Part shown: one piece after another, positions 1-6,235 of the stretch
Numbering within the stretch: the first letter of the stretch is position 1
Layout of the letters: every line of letters begins with the position of its first letter
Assembly (NCBI GenBank): GCA_016927675.1
Contig: JAFGMF010000210.1
Coordinates: 1-8,732, forward strand
Source of the DNA: Candidatus Cloacimonadota bacterium
GTDB lineage: Bacteria; Cloacimonadota; Cloacimonadia; Cloacimonadales; TCS61
DNA length: 8,732 nt
Direction of reading: 5' to 3'
Notes under the pieces: generated by a model
The model's input: only the letters and a program-made list of their open reading frames with translations
Databases searched by the model: none
What the model was told of the DNA's origin: nothing
Made by a program: the position numbers and the translations under genes

Positions 1-7
1 AAAGGAG
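1..7 (+). promoter_or_regulatory. Ribosome-binding site of the first gene
   Basis: AAAGGAG, six bases before the ATG at 14. It touches the left edge, so nothing can be said about the promoter or about genes before it. Confidence 0.75.
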
Positions 8-13
8 TCAATA

Positions 14-778
14 ATGAAAAAACTTATCCTTATCTTTTTCCTGCTGACTTTCACCATGATTCTTTCCGGTTATGAGATGAACACGCTGATCGAAAATCCA
101 ACTGCTGGCATCCTGCAACGAGGTGAGGCTGAGATTTCTGCTAAATTGTTCAAAAATAACGGATTGATCATGGGTACAAGAATAGGCCTGTTCCCCCGTT
201 TCATGTTCGGGGTCAGTTATGGCGCTGAAAGGATCGTTGGTAACCAAGATCCAGTCTGGCATGACCGGGTAGAATTCAATGCCAAATTCCGCCTGATCGA
301 TGAAACAGCTAAATTCCCCGCTGTTGCCATTGGTTATGACAGCCAGGGACATGGCACATACTATAAAGATGCAAAACGTTATGACATGAAATCAAAAGGA
401 TTCTATCTGGCAGCCAGTAAAAACTATCTGTTCCTGGGAAATCTCGGTTTCCACGGCGGAGTAAACTACAGTCTGGAAACAGAAGATGACGATGATGATA
501 TCAATCTTTTTGCCGGGATCGATAAATCCATCGGCGATGTCGTAGTCCTGCTTGCAGAATACGATGTTGCCTGGAATGATAATGAAGATCCGGACAGTGA
601 AAGTGAAATTGACGACAAAATCAAAGGATTGGGAAAGGGATATTTTAATGCCTCTTTTGATATTCATTTCACCGATTATCTGGTTGTGAAATTCTCCTTC
701 TATGATATCTTTGAAAATCGTGAAGATACTCAGGGCAGTGACCGCACGATATCCCTGCTTTATTACATGAAGTTCTGA
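14..778 (+). CDS. YjbH-like outer-membrane beta-barrel protein
   Basis: A 254-residue exported protein, probably a small outer-membrane beta-barrel. Residues 1-19 form a clear signal peptide (MKK, then a long hydrophobic run ending LSG before Tyr20). The mature part opens with a segment around residues 22-46 (NTLIENPTAGILQRGEAEIS) that resembles the YjbH/exopolysaccharide-linked family. It continues as alternating amphipathic strands (for example 60-70, 102-110, 128-136, 174-186, 221-232) and ends in Tyr-Tyr-Met-Lys-Phe, the aromatic C-terminus typical of BAM-assembled barrels. It is far shorter than full-length YjbH proteins (over 600 residues), so the family call is only to the domain type. 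Two very acidic stretches (156-162 and 189-201) look like loops. The start is fixed by AAAGGAG at 1-7, six bases before the ATG. It is the first visible gene of a four-gene plus-strand set and its stop overlaps the next start (TGATG). The specific function is unknown; outer-membrane location is inferred. Confidence 0.85.
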   Translation: MKKLILIFFLLTFTMILSGYEMNTLIENPTAGILQRGEAEISAKLFKNNGLIMGTRIGLFPRFMFGVSYGAERIVGNQDPVWHDRVEFNAKFRLIDETAKFPAVAIGYDSQGHGTYYKDAKRYDMKSKGFYLAASKNYLFLGNLGFHGGVNYSLETEDDDDDINLFAGIDKSIGDVVVLLAEYDVAWNDNEDPDSESEIDDKIKGLGKGYFNASFDIHFTDYLVVKFSFYDIFENREDTQGSDRTISLLYYMKF

Positions 779-2685
779 TGCTGCGTTCTTTATTCTTTCT
801 GTGTTGTCTGATCATTCTGCTGACATCCTGTGCAGGACAGCATCTTAATCATCATGATCCTGAACCGCAACCGGAACCGGTGAATTTCAAGTCTTTGAAT
901 TACTATGCACTTGCCGAGGCAGCTGTTCAGGCGGGTGATTACCAAAGTGCAGTTTCGCTTCTCAAGAAAGCAGACAGCGAGGTTCCTGATAATGTGAGCA
1001 TCAAGGAAAGATTGATTGATGTTATGGCAGTGATCTCCTATGTAAATCCAGAAATGCATCAGGAGTTGATAACTACGGCAGAGGATTATTATCAGCGGGG
1101 ATTATACACAGAAAAGATCCTGCGCAACCTGGCAGAATCATACCGGAAATCCGGCAATAATCAGAAAGCTGAAGTTTTCCTGGTTAAAGCACTCGAATTG
1201 AATCCCACTCAGCATCTTTATCTGGCCTATTATTATTTCCAACTTTCTGTAGGAGCTGAACCTGATACCACTCTTCTGACCAAAGCACTGGCATATCCCT
1301 GGGAAAGCAGTGAAGATGTAATCCAGATCGCCCGGGTGTTTGCCAGAGAAAATCCGGAGAAAGCCATAACGATCCTGGAAGAAGCCTATCATCGCTGGGA
1401 TGATTTGAAGGTCCTGACTCCCCTTTTCCAACTGTATAGCGACCAGAACCGTCATGCTGAGATCAAGACAATTCTTGAGAATCGTGTTGAGAAAAAACAG
1501 GATCTTGGACAGAATTTTACCTCTTACCTGGTTGCCAGTTATTTTACCAATAAACAATTCGGCAAAATTATCCGATTGCAGGATCAGTGCTTGGAAACCT
1601 CAGATCACAGGACTATCCAGTTTTTATTTTTTTCTGCTTTAAATGAATCTGATTATCCGCTGGCGGTCAAAGCCGGAAATACTCTTGCAGAACTCGGTGA
1701 ATTACCGCCCGACCTTGAACATAGCCTGAATGGCTATCTCGGTCTGGCTAATTTCTACACAGAAAATTATCAAAATGCAATAGCAAATTTTGTTTCTTGC
1801 CGGGAAGTACAACTTCTGGCAGATATTTTCCATGAAATTAGTGTTAATCAGCAAAATCTTGAGCAAACACAATTCATCGATTTTCTCAAATCCTACGCAA
1901 CTGCCGAACCGGATCTCGATCGGGCAAATTTCCTCACCGGATACAGCCTGGTGATAGTTGATCAGGGTGAAATCGCCGAGTCTTATCTCAATGCTGTCTC
2001 ACTCCAATTTCTTATCGATAATGATCTTCTCGGAAAAGCTGTTGTTGCTTACCTCAGAGGAACCGGAAATACAGGTAAAGCCATAGATCTGCTTAATGCA
2101 AGAACTGAGCAGGAACCAACTGTTAACAGTTTTCTCGGACTTTATTATTACAACGAAAATTCAGATTCTCTCGCTTTTAATTATTTCCGCAGAGAGATCA
2201 GCGAAAATCCCGAACCTTCCCTTCAGGTTTTCATCATAACATCGATTCTCTGTGAAAAACTCGATCTTGTGAAAGATACTCTACCGGAACTGGAAAAAAG
2301 TCTTATTCTGTATCCGGATAATCCTGAAGTGATGAATATGATCGCTTACCTGATCGTGAATAATGACATCTATGAGAAATTTAACAGCGCTGAGTTGTTG
2401 TTGACCCGGGCGATTAAAATTGCTCCGGAAAATCCCATGATCAAGGATAGTATTGCCTGGCTGTACTACAAACAGGGTAAATATCAAGAAGCTTTGCAGG
2501 AAATGACAGCAATTCTTGAAACACCCGTAGAGCACAGCGAAATTGCTTATCATCTGGGAGAAATCTATCTGAAGCTCGAGCAACCGGGTAAAGCAAAGAT
2601 TTATTTCGAACTGGCACTCTCTCTGGACAACGAAGAAAAATCTGTTTCTCGCGCCAGAGAAGCGCTTTACAAAATTGAGAACTAG
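778..2685 (+). CDS. TPR-repeat lipoprotein
   Basis: A 635-residue tetratricopeptide-repeat lipoprotein. The N-terminus is a lipoprotein signal peptide with lipobox Leu15-Thr-Ser-Cys18, followed by a His/Pro/Glu-rich linker (about 22-35), so the protein is probably anchored in a membrane facing the periplasm. The rest is alpha-helical. Recognisable TPR units include about 40-75 (ALAEAAVQAGDYQSAVSLL), 117-147 (LAESYRKSGNNQKAEVFLV), 552-585 (DSIAWLYYKQGKYQEALQEM) and 586-619 (AYHLGEIYLKLEQPGKAKIY). The middle is diverged TPR-like solenoid. The C-terminal arrangement, a P-E-N-P-x-I-x-D-S-I-A-W repeat, is typical of long bacterial TPR proteins that serve as scaffolds. The ATG overlaps the upstream stop by one base and has no strong ribosome-binding site, which suggests translational coupling with the barrel gene and possibly a joint role at the outer membrane. 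The partner and substrate are unknown. Confidence 0.92.
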   Translation: MLRSLFFLCCLIILLTSCAGQHLNHHDPEPQPEPVNFKSLNYYALAEAAVQAGDYQSAVSLLKKADSEVPDNVSIKERLIDVMAVISYVNPEMHQELITTAEDYYQRGLYTEKILRNLAESYRKSGNNQKAEVFLVKALELNPTQHLYLAYYYFQLSVGAEPDTTLLTKALAYPWESSEDVIQIARVFARENPEKAITILEEAYHRWDDLKVLTPLFQLYSDQNRHAEIKTILENRVEKKQDLGQNFTSYLVASYFTNKQFGKIIRLQDQCLETSDHRTIQFLFFSALNESDYPLAVKAGNTLAELGELPPDLEHSLNGYLGLANFYTENYQNAIANFVSCREVQLLADIFHEISVNQQNLEQTQFIDFLKSYATAEPDLDRANFLTGYSLVIVDQGEIAESYLNAVSLQFLIDNDLLGKAVVAYLRGTGNTGKAIDLLNARTEQEPTVNSFLGLYYYNENSDSLAFNYFRREISENPEPSLQVFIITSILCEKLDLVKDTLPELEKSLILYPDNPEVMNMIAYLIVNNDIYEKFNSAELLLTRAIKIAPENPMIKDSIAWLYYKQGKYQEALQEMTAILETPVEHSEIAYHLGEIYLKLEQPGKAKIYFELALSLDNEEKSVSRAREALYKIEN

Positions 2686-2699
2686 AAAACCAATTATTG

Positions 2700-2704
2700 T
2701 GAGG
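2700..2704 (+). promoter_or_regulatory. Ribosome-binding site of the 61-residue membrane protein gene
   Basis: TGAGG, five bases before the ATG at 2710, supports treating this very small ORF as a translated gene. Confidence 0.55.
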
Positions 2705-2709
2705 TAATC

Positions 2710-2895
2710 ATGAAATTTCACTTCGGCCGATTGAATTTAATCCTTTTACTGGCTGGCATCATCACTGTAGCAGCAGGATATATCATCATGAGTACCGGAG
2801 ATAAAACTCTCTCTCCAGTCCTGTTGATAATTGCCTATGTTATTATCTTCCCGGCAGCTATCCTGATTAAAAGTAAGAATTCTGATGAGATCTGA
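2710..2895 (+). CDS. Small two-helix membrane protein, DUF3098-like
   Basis: A 61-residue membrane protein with two predicted transmembrane helices (about 8-27 and 34-53), joined by a short polar turn (STGDKT) and ending in a charged tail (KSKNSDEI). The layout of Asn-Leu plus a helix ending in Gly-Tyr-Ile-Ile-Met-Ser, a Gly-Asp turn, a second helix and a short basic tail resembles the DUF3098 family of FCB-group bacteria, for which no function is known to me. The start is supported by GAGG at 2701-2704, six bases before the ATG. It lies 24 bases after the TPR gene and 13 bases before the DUF58 gene, so it is very likely co-transcribed with both. The small size is normal for this family. That the ORF is a real gene is well supported by its position and composition; the family assignment is from memory of the pattern. 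Confidence 0.8.
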   Translation: MKFHFGRLNLILLLAGIITVAAGYIIMSTGDKTLSPVLLIIAYVIIFPAAILIKSKNSDEI

Positions 2896-2908
2896 TCAGG
2901 AATGATCG

Positions 2909-3796
2909 ATGAGAAATGATTTTCTTTCTGATGAATTTCTGGCTAAACTCGATAAATTCAACCTACGGGCAAGATTGATCGTAGAAGGTTTTATCGTAGG
3001 TCTTCACAAATCACCTTATCATGGTTTCAGCGTAGAGTTTTCTGATCATCGCCAGTATAACCCCGGAGATTCTATCAGAAATCTTGACTGGAAAGTATTT
3101 GCCAAAACCAACAGGTATTATATCAGGAGATACGAAGAAGAAACAAACCTGAAATCGTATCTTCTTGTCGACCACAGTAATTCCATGCAATACTCTTCAG
3201 GAAAAACAAGCAAGCTTGATTATGCCAAAGCTTTCGCTTCTGCCCTGTCTTATCTGATGCTTTCGCAGCAGGATGCAGTCGGATTACTCACATACACCGA
3301 CCGGATCACATCGTACATTCCGCCGCGTTCCATGCGCTCTTATCTGAATGTGATTCTCAAAGAAATTTATCAGCTGAAAAGCTCTGACCGGACCAATACT
3401 GCCCAGATCCTTCATTCTCTGGCTGATCGAATCAAAAAACGTGGATTGATCATTCTGATTTCGGATATGATTGACGAGCCCGACAGAATTATGCAGGGTC
3501 TTCAGCATTTCCGTCATCAGAAACACGAAGTGATCCTGTTCCATATTCAGGATAAGCAGGAGATCGAATTCGATTTTAAAAAAGAAACCGAATTTATCGA
3601 TGCCGAAACGGGAGAGAAGATCATCGTCAATCCCTGGCAGATCAGAAAGGAATACCGTGAAACCTACAGCGAAACCGCCAATTATCTTAAACGGAAATGC
3701 CACGAAGCTTTTATTGAATATAATCCGATCACAACGGAAACACCTTTTGAAGATGCTCTGCTTCAGTATTTAATCAAAAGATCGAAACTGATCTAA
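2909..3796 (+). CDS. DUF58 family protein with vWA-like fold
   Basis: A 295-residue soluble DUF58 protein with no signal peptide or membrane helix. The DUF58 signature is intact at residues 44-93 (EFSDHRQYNPGDSIRNLDWK, then RRYEEE and LLVDHSNSM). Asp88-His-Ser90-Asn-Ser92 forms a metal-ion-dependent adhesion-site-like DxSxS motif, and Ser185-Asp186 (LISDMIDEPD) supplies the usual later acidic position of a vWA fold. DUF58 proteins are generally encoded beside MoxR AAA+ ATPases and are thought to work with them in chaperone-like maturation or assembly of envelope or other complexes; that is family knowledge, not shown here. No MoxR gene lies in this window, and this is the last gene of its set, followed by a convergent gene. 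AGGA at 2898-2901 sits seven bases before the ATG. A nearby ATG at 2902 is in another frame and hits a stop within six codons, so this start is secure. Confidence 0.93.
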   Translation: MRNDFLSDEFLAKLDKFNLRARLIVEGFIVGLHKSPYHGFSVEFSDHRQYNPGDSIRNLDWKVFAKTNRYYIRRYEEETNLKSYLLVDHSNSMQYSSGKTSKLDYAKAFASALSYLMLSQQDAVGLLTYTDRITSYIPPRSMRSYLNVILKEIYQLKSSDRTNTAQILHSLADRIKKRGLIILISDMIDEPDRIMQGLQHFRHQKHEVILFHIQDKQEIEFDFKKETEFIDAETGEKIIVNPWQIRKEYRETYSETANYLKRKCHEAFIEYNPITTETPFEDALLQYLIKRSKLI

Positions 3797-3815
3797 GCTT
3801 TTAGAATAAAAGTTT
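3795..3815. terminator. Weak hairpin between convergent genes, possible bidirectional terminator
   Basis: AAGCTTTTA, loop GAA, TAAAAGTTT gives a nine-pair stem (one G-T wobble) that starts on the last two bases of the DUF58 stop codon. It lies in the 39-base gap between two convergent genes, where a shared terminator would be expected. The stem is mostly A-T pairs and no clear run of U follows in either direction, so it may be only a weak or non-functional terminator. Confidence 0.3.
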
Positions 3816-3835
3816 AACTTGTAAGTATCCAAACT

Positions 3836-6217
3836 TCATTTAAGTAAAATCATCTTCCCGGAGAAATTTTCCCCGCCAATTTTAATATTATAGTAATATA
3901 TTCCGGAACTTACCTTTCTCCCGGAGTGATCGGATCCGTCCCAGATAACCAAATGTTCACCCGGAGATTGAATAAGATCAATCAGTTTGATGATTTTTTC
4001 TCCTTTGAGATTGTAAATGGTAAGTTCTATTCTGCTGGCGGATGATGTACTGTATCTGAAAGTTGTTCTGGCATTGAAAGGATTCGGATAATTCTGCAAT
4101 TTTGAACAAAGAAACTCTGGCATTTCTGTTTCAATACCACTTGCTTCCCATTCGTCAACACCAATATCGGGAGCAGACCCGTAAAAATCTTCTTCTTGGA
4201 TTTGGAAGATCAGATCATTCCAGATCCAGTAGTCCGTTCCGGCATCAATGCAGGGTGAATCGTCTGATAAACGAAAATCATTTCCCGCAGGATTAAGAAA
4301 CAGAGGATCTGAATCAAGATTACCAATTCCTTCCCAGCCGTTTTCAACCGTACAATAAGCAACTGATAAATTCTGAGAAAGATTCAGAATCTCATCATCT
4401 GAATTATTCCAGAAAATACTGTTCAATGCTAATCCGGAAGAATTCCAGAAAAGGATTGCACCGCTTTCGTTCTCGGTCTGATTTCTTGATAAAGTACATT
4501 TAAGTAAAATCATTTCAGAAAATTCAACATACAAAGCACCTCCGAACAGCTCTGCCTGATTCCCATAAAATAGACAATCTTCGAAAACAGACTGTGATTG
4601 AAAGCTGTAAACAGCGCCACCTTTAATATTGTTGCCATTACACAGAGTCAGATTACTAACTGTGATCCCGGTTTTGTTTTCGAGATTTAATATTCCGGCA
4701 GTATTTTCCGCATCGAGAACTGCTTCCTGATCAATTTCGGCAGATAAATCAAATCCGGATGGAAGAGACAGCGGATAATTCTCACCGGTCAAAGAAGGTG
4801 AATATCTTCCGGCAGCCAGTTTTACCCCGTTCAGCTCAAGACCCAGGTTCGCGAACAAAGAGATGGCACATGTAATCGTCAGAAAAGGTTCTGATTCAGT
4901 TGTTCCTGAATTGAGATCTGAACCCGAAGGATCAATGAAGAGTGTCTGATCTGGCTGATAGACTGTGTTTAAATTCTGAAACAGGAAATTTTCTGAAGGG
5001 ACGGCAATGAAATCAACCGGTTCGGAAACAGTCAGAGTATCGGCAAAAACAGATACAGGCTGATCAGAAGCAAAATCTCTGCCTTGTTCGCCAAAATTAA
5101 GATAAATGCTGTTCGGCTGCTGATCGCTGAATTCAACCTGGGAAAGAACCAGACAGATCCCTCCACCAGAGCCATCAGAGCTGCTGATCTGATTAGCGCT
5201 AATTGTATTGGACTGCAATTGCGATATTGAGTTTTCGCAGTAGATACCTGCTCCGTTTGATCCTGCCTGATTATAACGAATGATATTACCTGAGATCATA
5301 CTTTCAGATTCAGCACTGAATATCCCTCCGCCGGCAGAATTATCGCCTTCCGCCAGATTGGCTTCGATCTTGTTGTTCACTAGATTAGCAGAGGAATAGA
5401 TCAGGTATATTCCGGCGCCCCGAACAGCCGTATTGCCCTGTATGCTGTTATCCGAGAGCAGAGCTTGAGATTGAAATAATTCCACACCTCCCCCATTATT
5501 GGCAAGATTGGAATTTATCAGGTTGGATGTTATTATCGGATCAGCCTGAAAGCAGTGAATCCCGCCTCCGTAAGCAGATGAATTACAGAAGATCTGATTA
5601 AAGCTGATCAGAGGTATTGCCTCATCAAGACAGTATACTCCACCTCCATTGAAATTAGCTTTATTGTCAGACAATCTGTTATCAACAATCACCGGTGAAG
5701 CCGCACAGCAGTATATACCTCCGCCATATGCTGCCCATCCTCTTATAATGGTCGAATTACTTATCCTCAGTTGGCTATAACCTTCTATCCGAATTAAACC
5801 ACCGTAGTATTCGGGACTGATAATATTTTTCCCGAAACTTAAATGACAGTACTCTATCAGTGAGCTGTCATTAAGTGTCGACGTATTCTGGAACCAGATT
5901 CCCCGCCAGCCACCGGAATTACTTGAATTATTGCTGAAACCGGTTGTATCATCAATCGTGAAATAGATCGAATCATTGACTGTGCCTTGAGCCAGCAGAA
6001 TCCCCTCTACGACCAGCGCGAAATGACCAAGAAATTGAACTTCCACACCGGGCTGGATATGCAGACTATCCTCTGCCGATATGGCTATGTCGCCTTCAAC
6101 AAGATAGGGTGAACCTTCTTCCGTCCAGGAACCGCTAACACCTCCCGCAGGAATGTTTGTTTTGGTAAACAAACAACCTGTTGTCAAAAGTAAAATCAGG
6201 ATAATACGTTTTTTCAC
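3836..6217 (-). CDS. Secreted protein with two parallel beta-helix regions and a C-terminal type A sorting domain
   Basis: About 793 residues, exported. The N-terminus is a signal peptide (MKKRIILILLLTTGC). Cys15 follows a weak lipobox, so a lipoprotein is possible but not favoured. Residues 30-90 (PGVEVQFLGH, then GTVNDSIYFT) look like the N-terminal cap of FCB right-handed beta-helix proteins. Residues 160-360 hold eight coils marked by GGG/GAG plus I/V, spaced 25-29 residues. A second module begins near 425 with LFIDPSGSDLNSGT, the DUF1565-like opening. It has further coils to about 640, then SPCIDAGT and PDIGVDE as in choice-of-anchor Q proteins. The C-terminus carries NYPNPFN (709-715) and a beta-sandwich ending GIYYYNIKIGGENFSGKMILLK, a type A sorting module known from type IX secretion cargo. 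Such helices often bind or cleave polysaccharides or act as adhesins, but no catalytic residues are identifiable. The frame is open five codons further up to a TTG at 6232, but GTG at 6217 is preferred because GGAGAG precedes it and MKKR starts a normal signal peptide. It lies 18 bases after the upstream gene and is probably co-transcribed. Confidence 0.92.
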   Translation of the reverse strand: MKKRIILILLLTTGCLFTKTNIPAGGVSGSWTEEGSPYLVEGDIAISAEDSLHIQPGVEVQFLGHFALVVEGILLAQGTVNDSIYFTIDDTTGFSNNSSNSGGWRGIWFQNTSTLNDSSLIEYCHLSFGKNIISPEYYGGLIRIEGYSQLRISNSTIIRGWAAYGGGIYCCAASPVIVDNRLSDNKANFNGGGVYCLDEAIPLISFNQIFCNSSAYGGGIHCFQADPIITSNLINSNLANNGGGVELFQSQALLSDNSIQGNTAVRGAGIYLIYSSANLVNNKIEANLAEGDNSAGGGIFSAESESMISGNIIRYNQAGSNGAGIYCENSISQLQSNTISANQISSSDGSGGGICLVLSQVEFSDQQPNSIYLNFGEQGRDFASDQPVSVFADTLTVSEPVDFIAVPSENFLFQNLNTVYQPDQTLFIDPSGSDLNSGTTESEPFLTITCAISLFANLGLELNGVKLAAGRYSPSLTGENYPLSLPSGFDLSAEIDQEAVLDAENTAGILNLENKTGITVSNLTLCNGNNIKGGAVYSFQSQSVFEDCLFYGNQAELFGGALYVEFSEMILLKCTLSRNQTENESGAILFWNSSGLALNSIFWNNSDDEILNLSQNLSVAYCTVENGWEGIGNLDSDPLFLNPAGNDFRLSDDSPCIDAGTDYWIWNDLIFQIQEEDFYGSAPDIGVDEWEASGIETEMPEFLCSKLQNYPNPFNARTTFRYSTSSASRIELTIYNLKGEKIIKLIDLIQSPGEHLVIWDGSDHSGRKVSSGIYYYNIKIGGENFSGKMILLK
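3837..3853 (-). repeat. 17-bp direct repeat, copy 1 (3' end of beta-helix gene)
   Basis: ATGATTTTACTTAAATG on the minus strand, encoding Met-Ile-Leu-Leu-Lys and running into the TGA stop. An identical copy lies 660 bases away in the same gene and the same reading frame (4497-4513). Confidence 0.8.
4497..4513 (-). repeat. 17-bp direct repeat, copy 2 (inside beta-helix gene)
   Basis: Exact copy of the sequence at 3837-3853, here coding Met-Ile-Leu-Leu-Lys within a coil of the second beta-helix module and continuing into a Cys codon instead of a stop. The distance of 660 bases is exactly 220 codons. Confidence 0.8.
5153..5740 (-). repeat. Protein-coding beta-helix coil repeats (eight GG[GA] turns)
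   Basis: Within the beta-helix gene, eight successive coils each carry a GGG or GAG turn followed by Ile/Val. With the GTG start the first glycines are at residues 165, 191, 217, 242, 267, 296, 322 and 351, so the coil length is 25-29 residues (75-87 bases). The repeats are diverged at DNA level and reflect protein architecture, not a DNA repeat element. Confidence 0.85.
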
Positions 6218-6219
6218 AT

Positions 6220-6225
6220 CTCTCC
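6220..6225 (-). promoter_or_regulatory. Ribosome-binding site deciding the GTG start of the beta-helix gene
   Basis: GGAGAG on the minus strand, ending two bases before the GTG at 6217 (four bases from the GGAG core). The alternative TTG at 6232 has no purine-rich site in front of it beyond an AT-rich stretch. The spacing is shorter than the usual optimum, so the choice is favoured rather than certain. Confidence 0.5.
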
Positions 6226-6235
6226 AGCTCAATCT

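Noticed and set aside
392..667. Minus-strand open frame of 91 codons inside the barrel gene
   Set aside because: It is antisense to a well-supported gene with signal peptide, with no domain pattern or ribosome-binding site of its own.
2281..2721. Minus-strand open frame of 146 codons inside the TPR gene
   Set aside because: It is a complementary-strand shadow of TPR coding sequence, with unnatural composition and no context.
4102..4296. Plus-strand open frame of 64 codons within the beta-helix gene
   Set aside because: It is opposite to a clear protein fold (CIDAGT to the start of the PNPF module) and has no recognisable features.
5153..5740. Regularly spaced similar units of about 78 bases, considered as a CRISPR-like or tandem DNA repeat
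   Set aside because: The regularity is in the protein (beta-helix coils); the DNA units are diverged and vary in length by whole codons.
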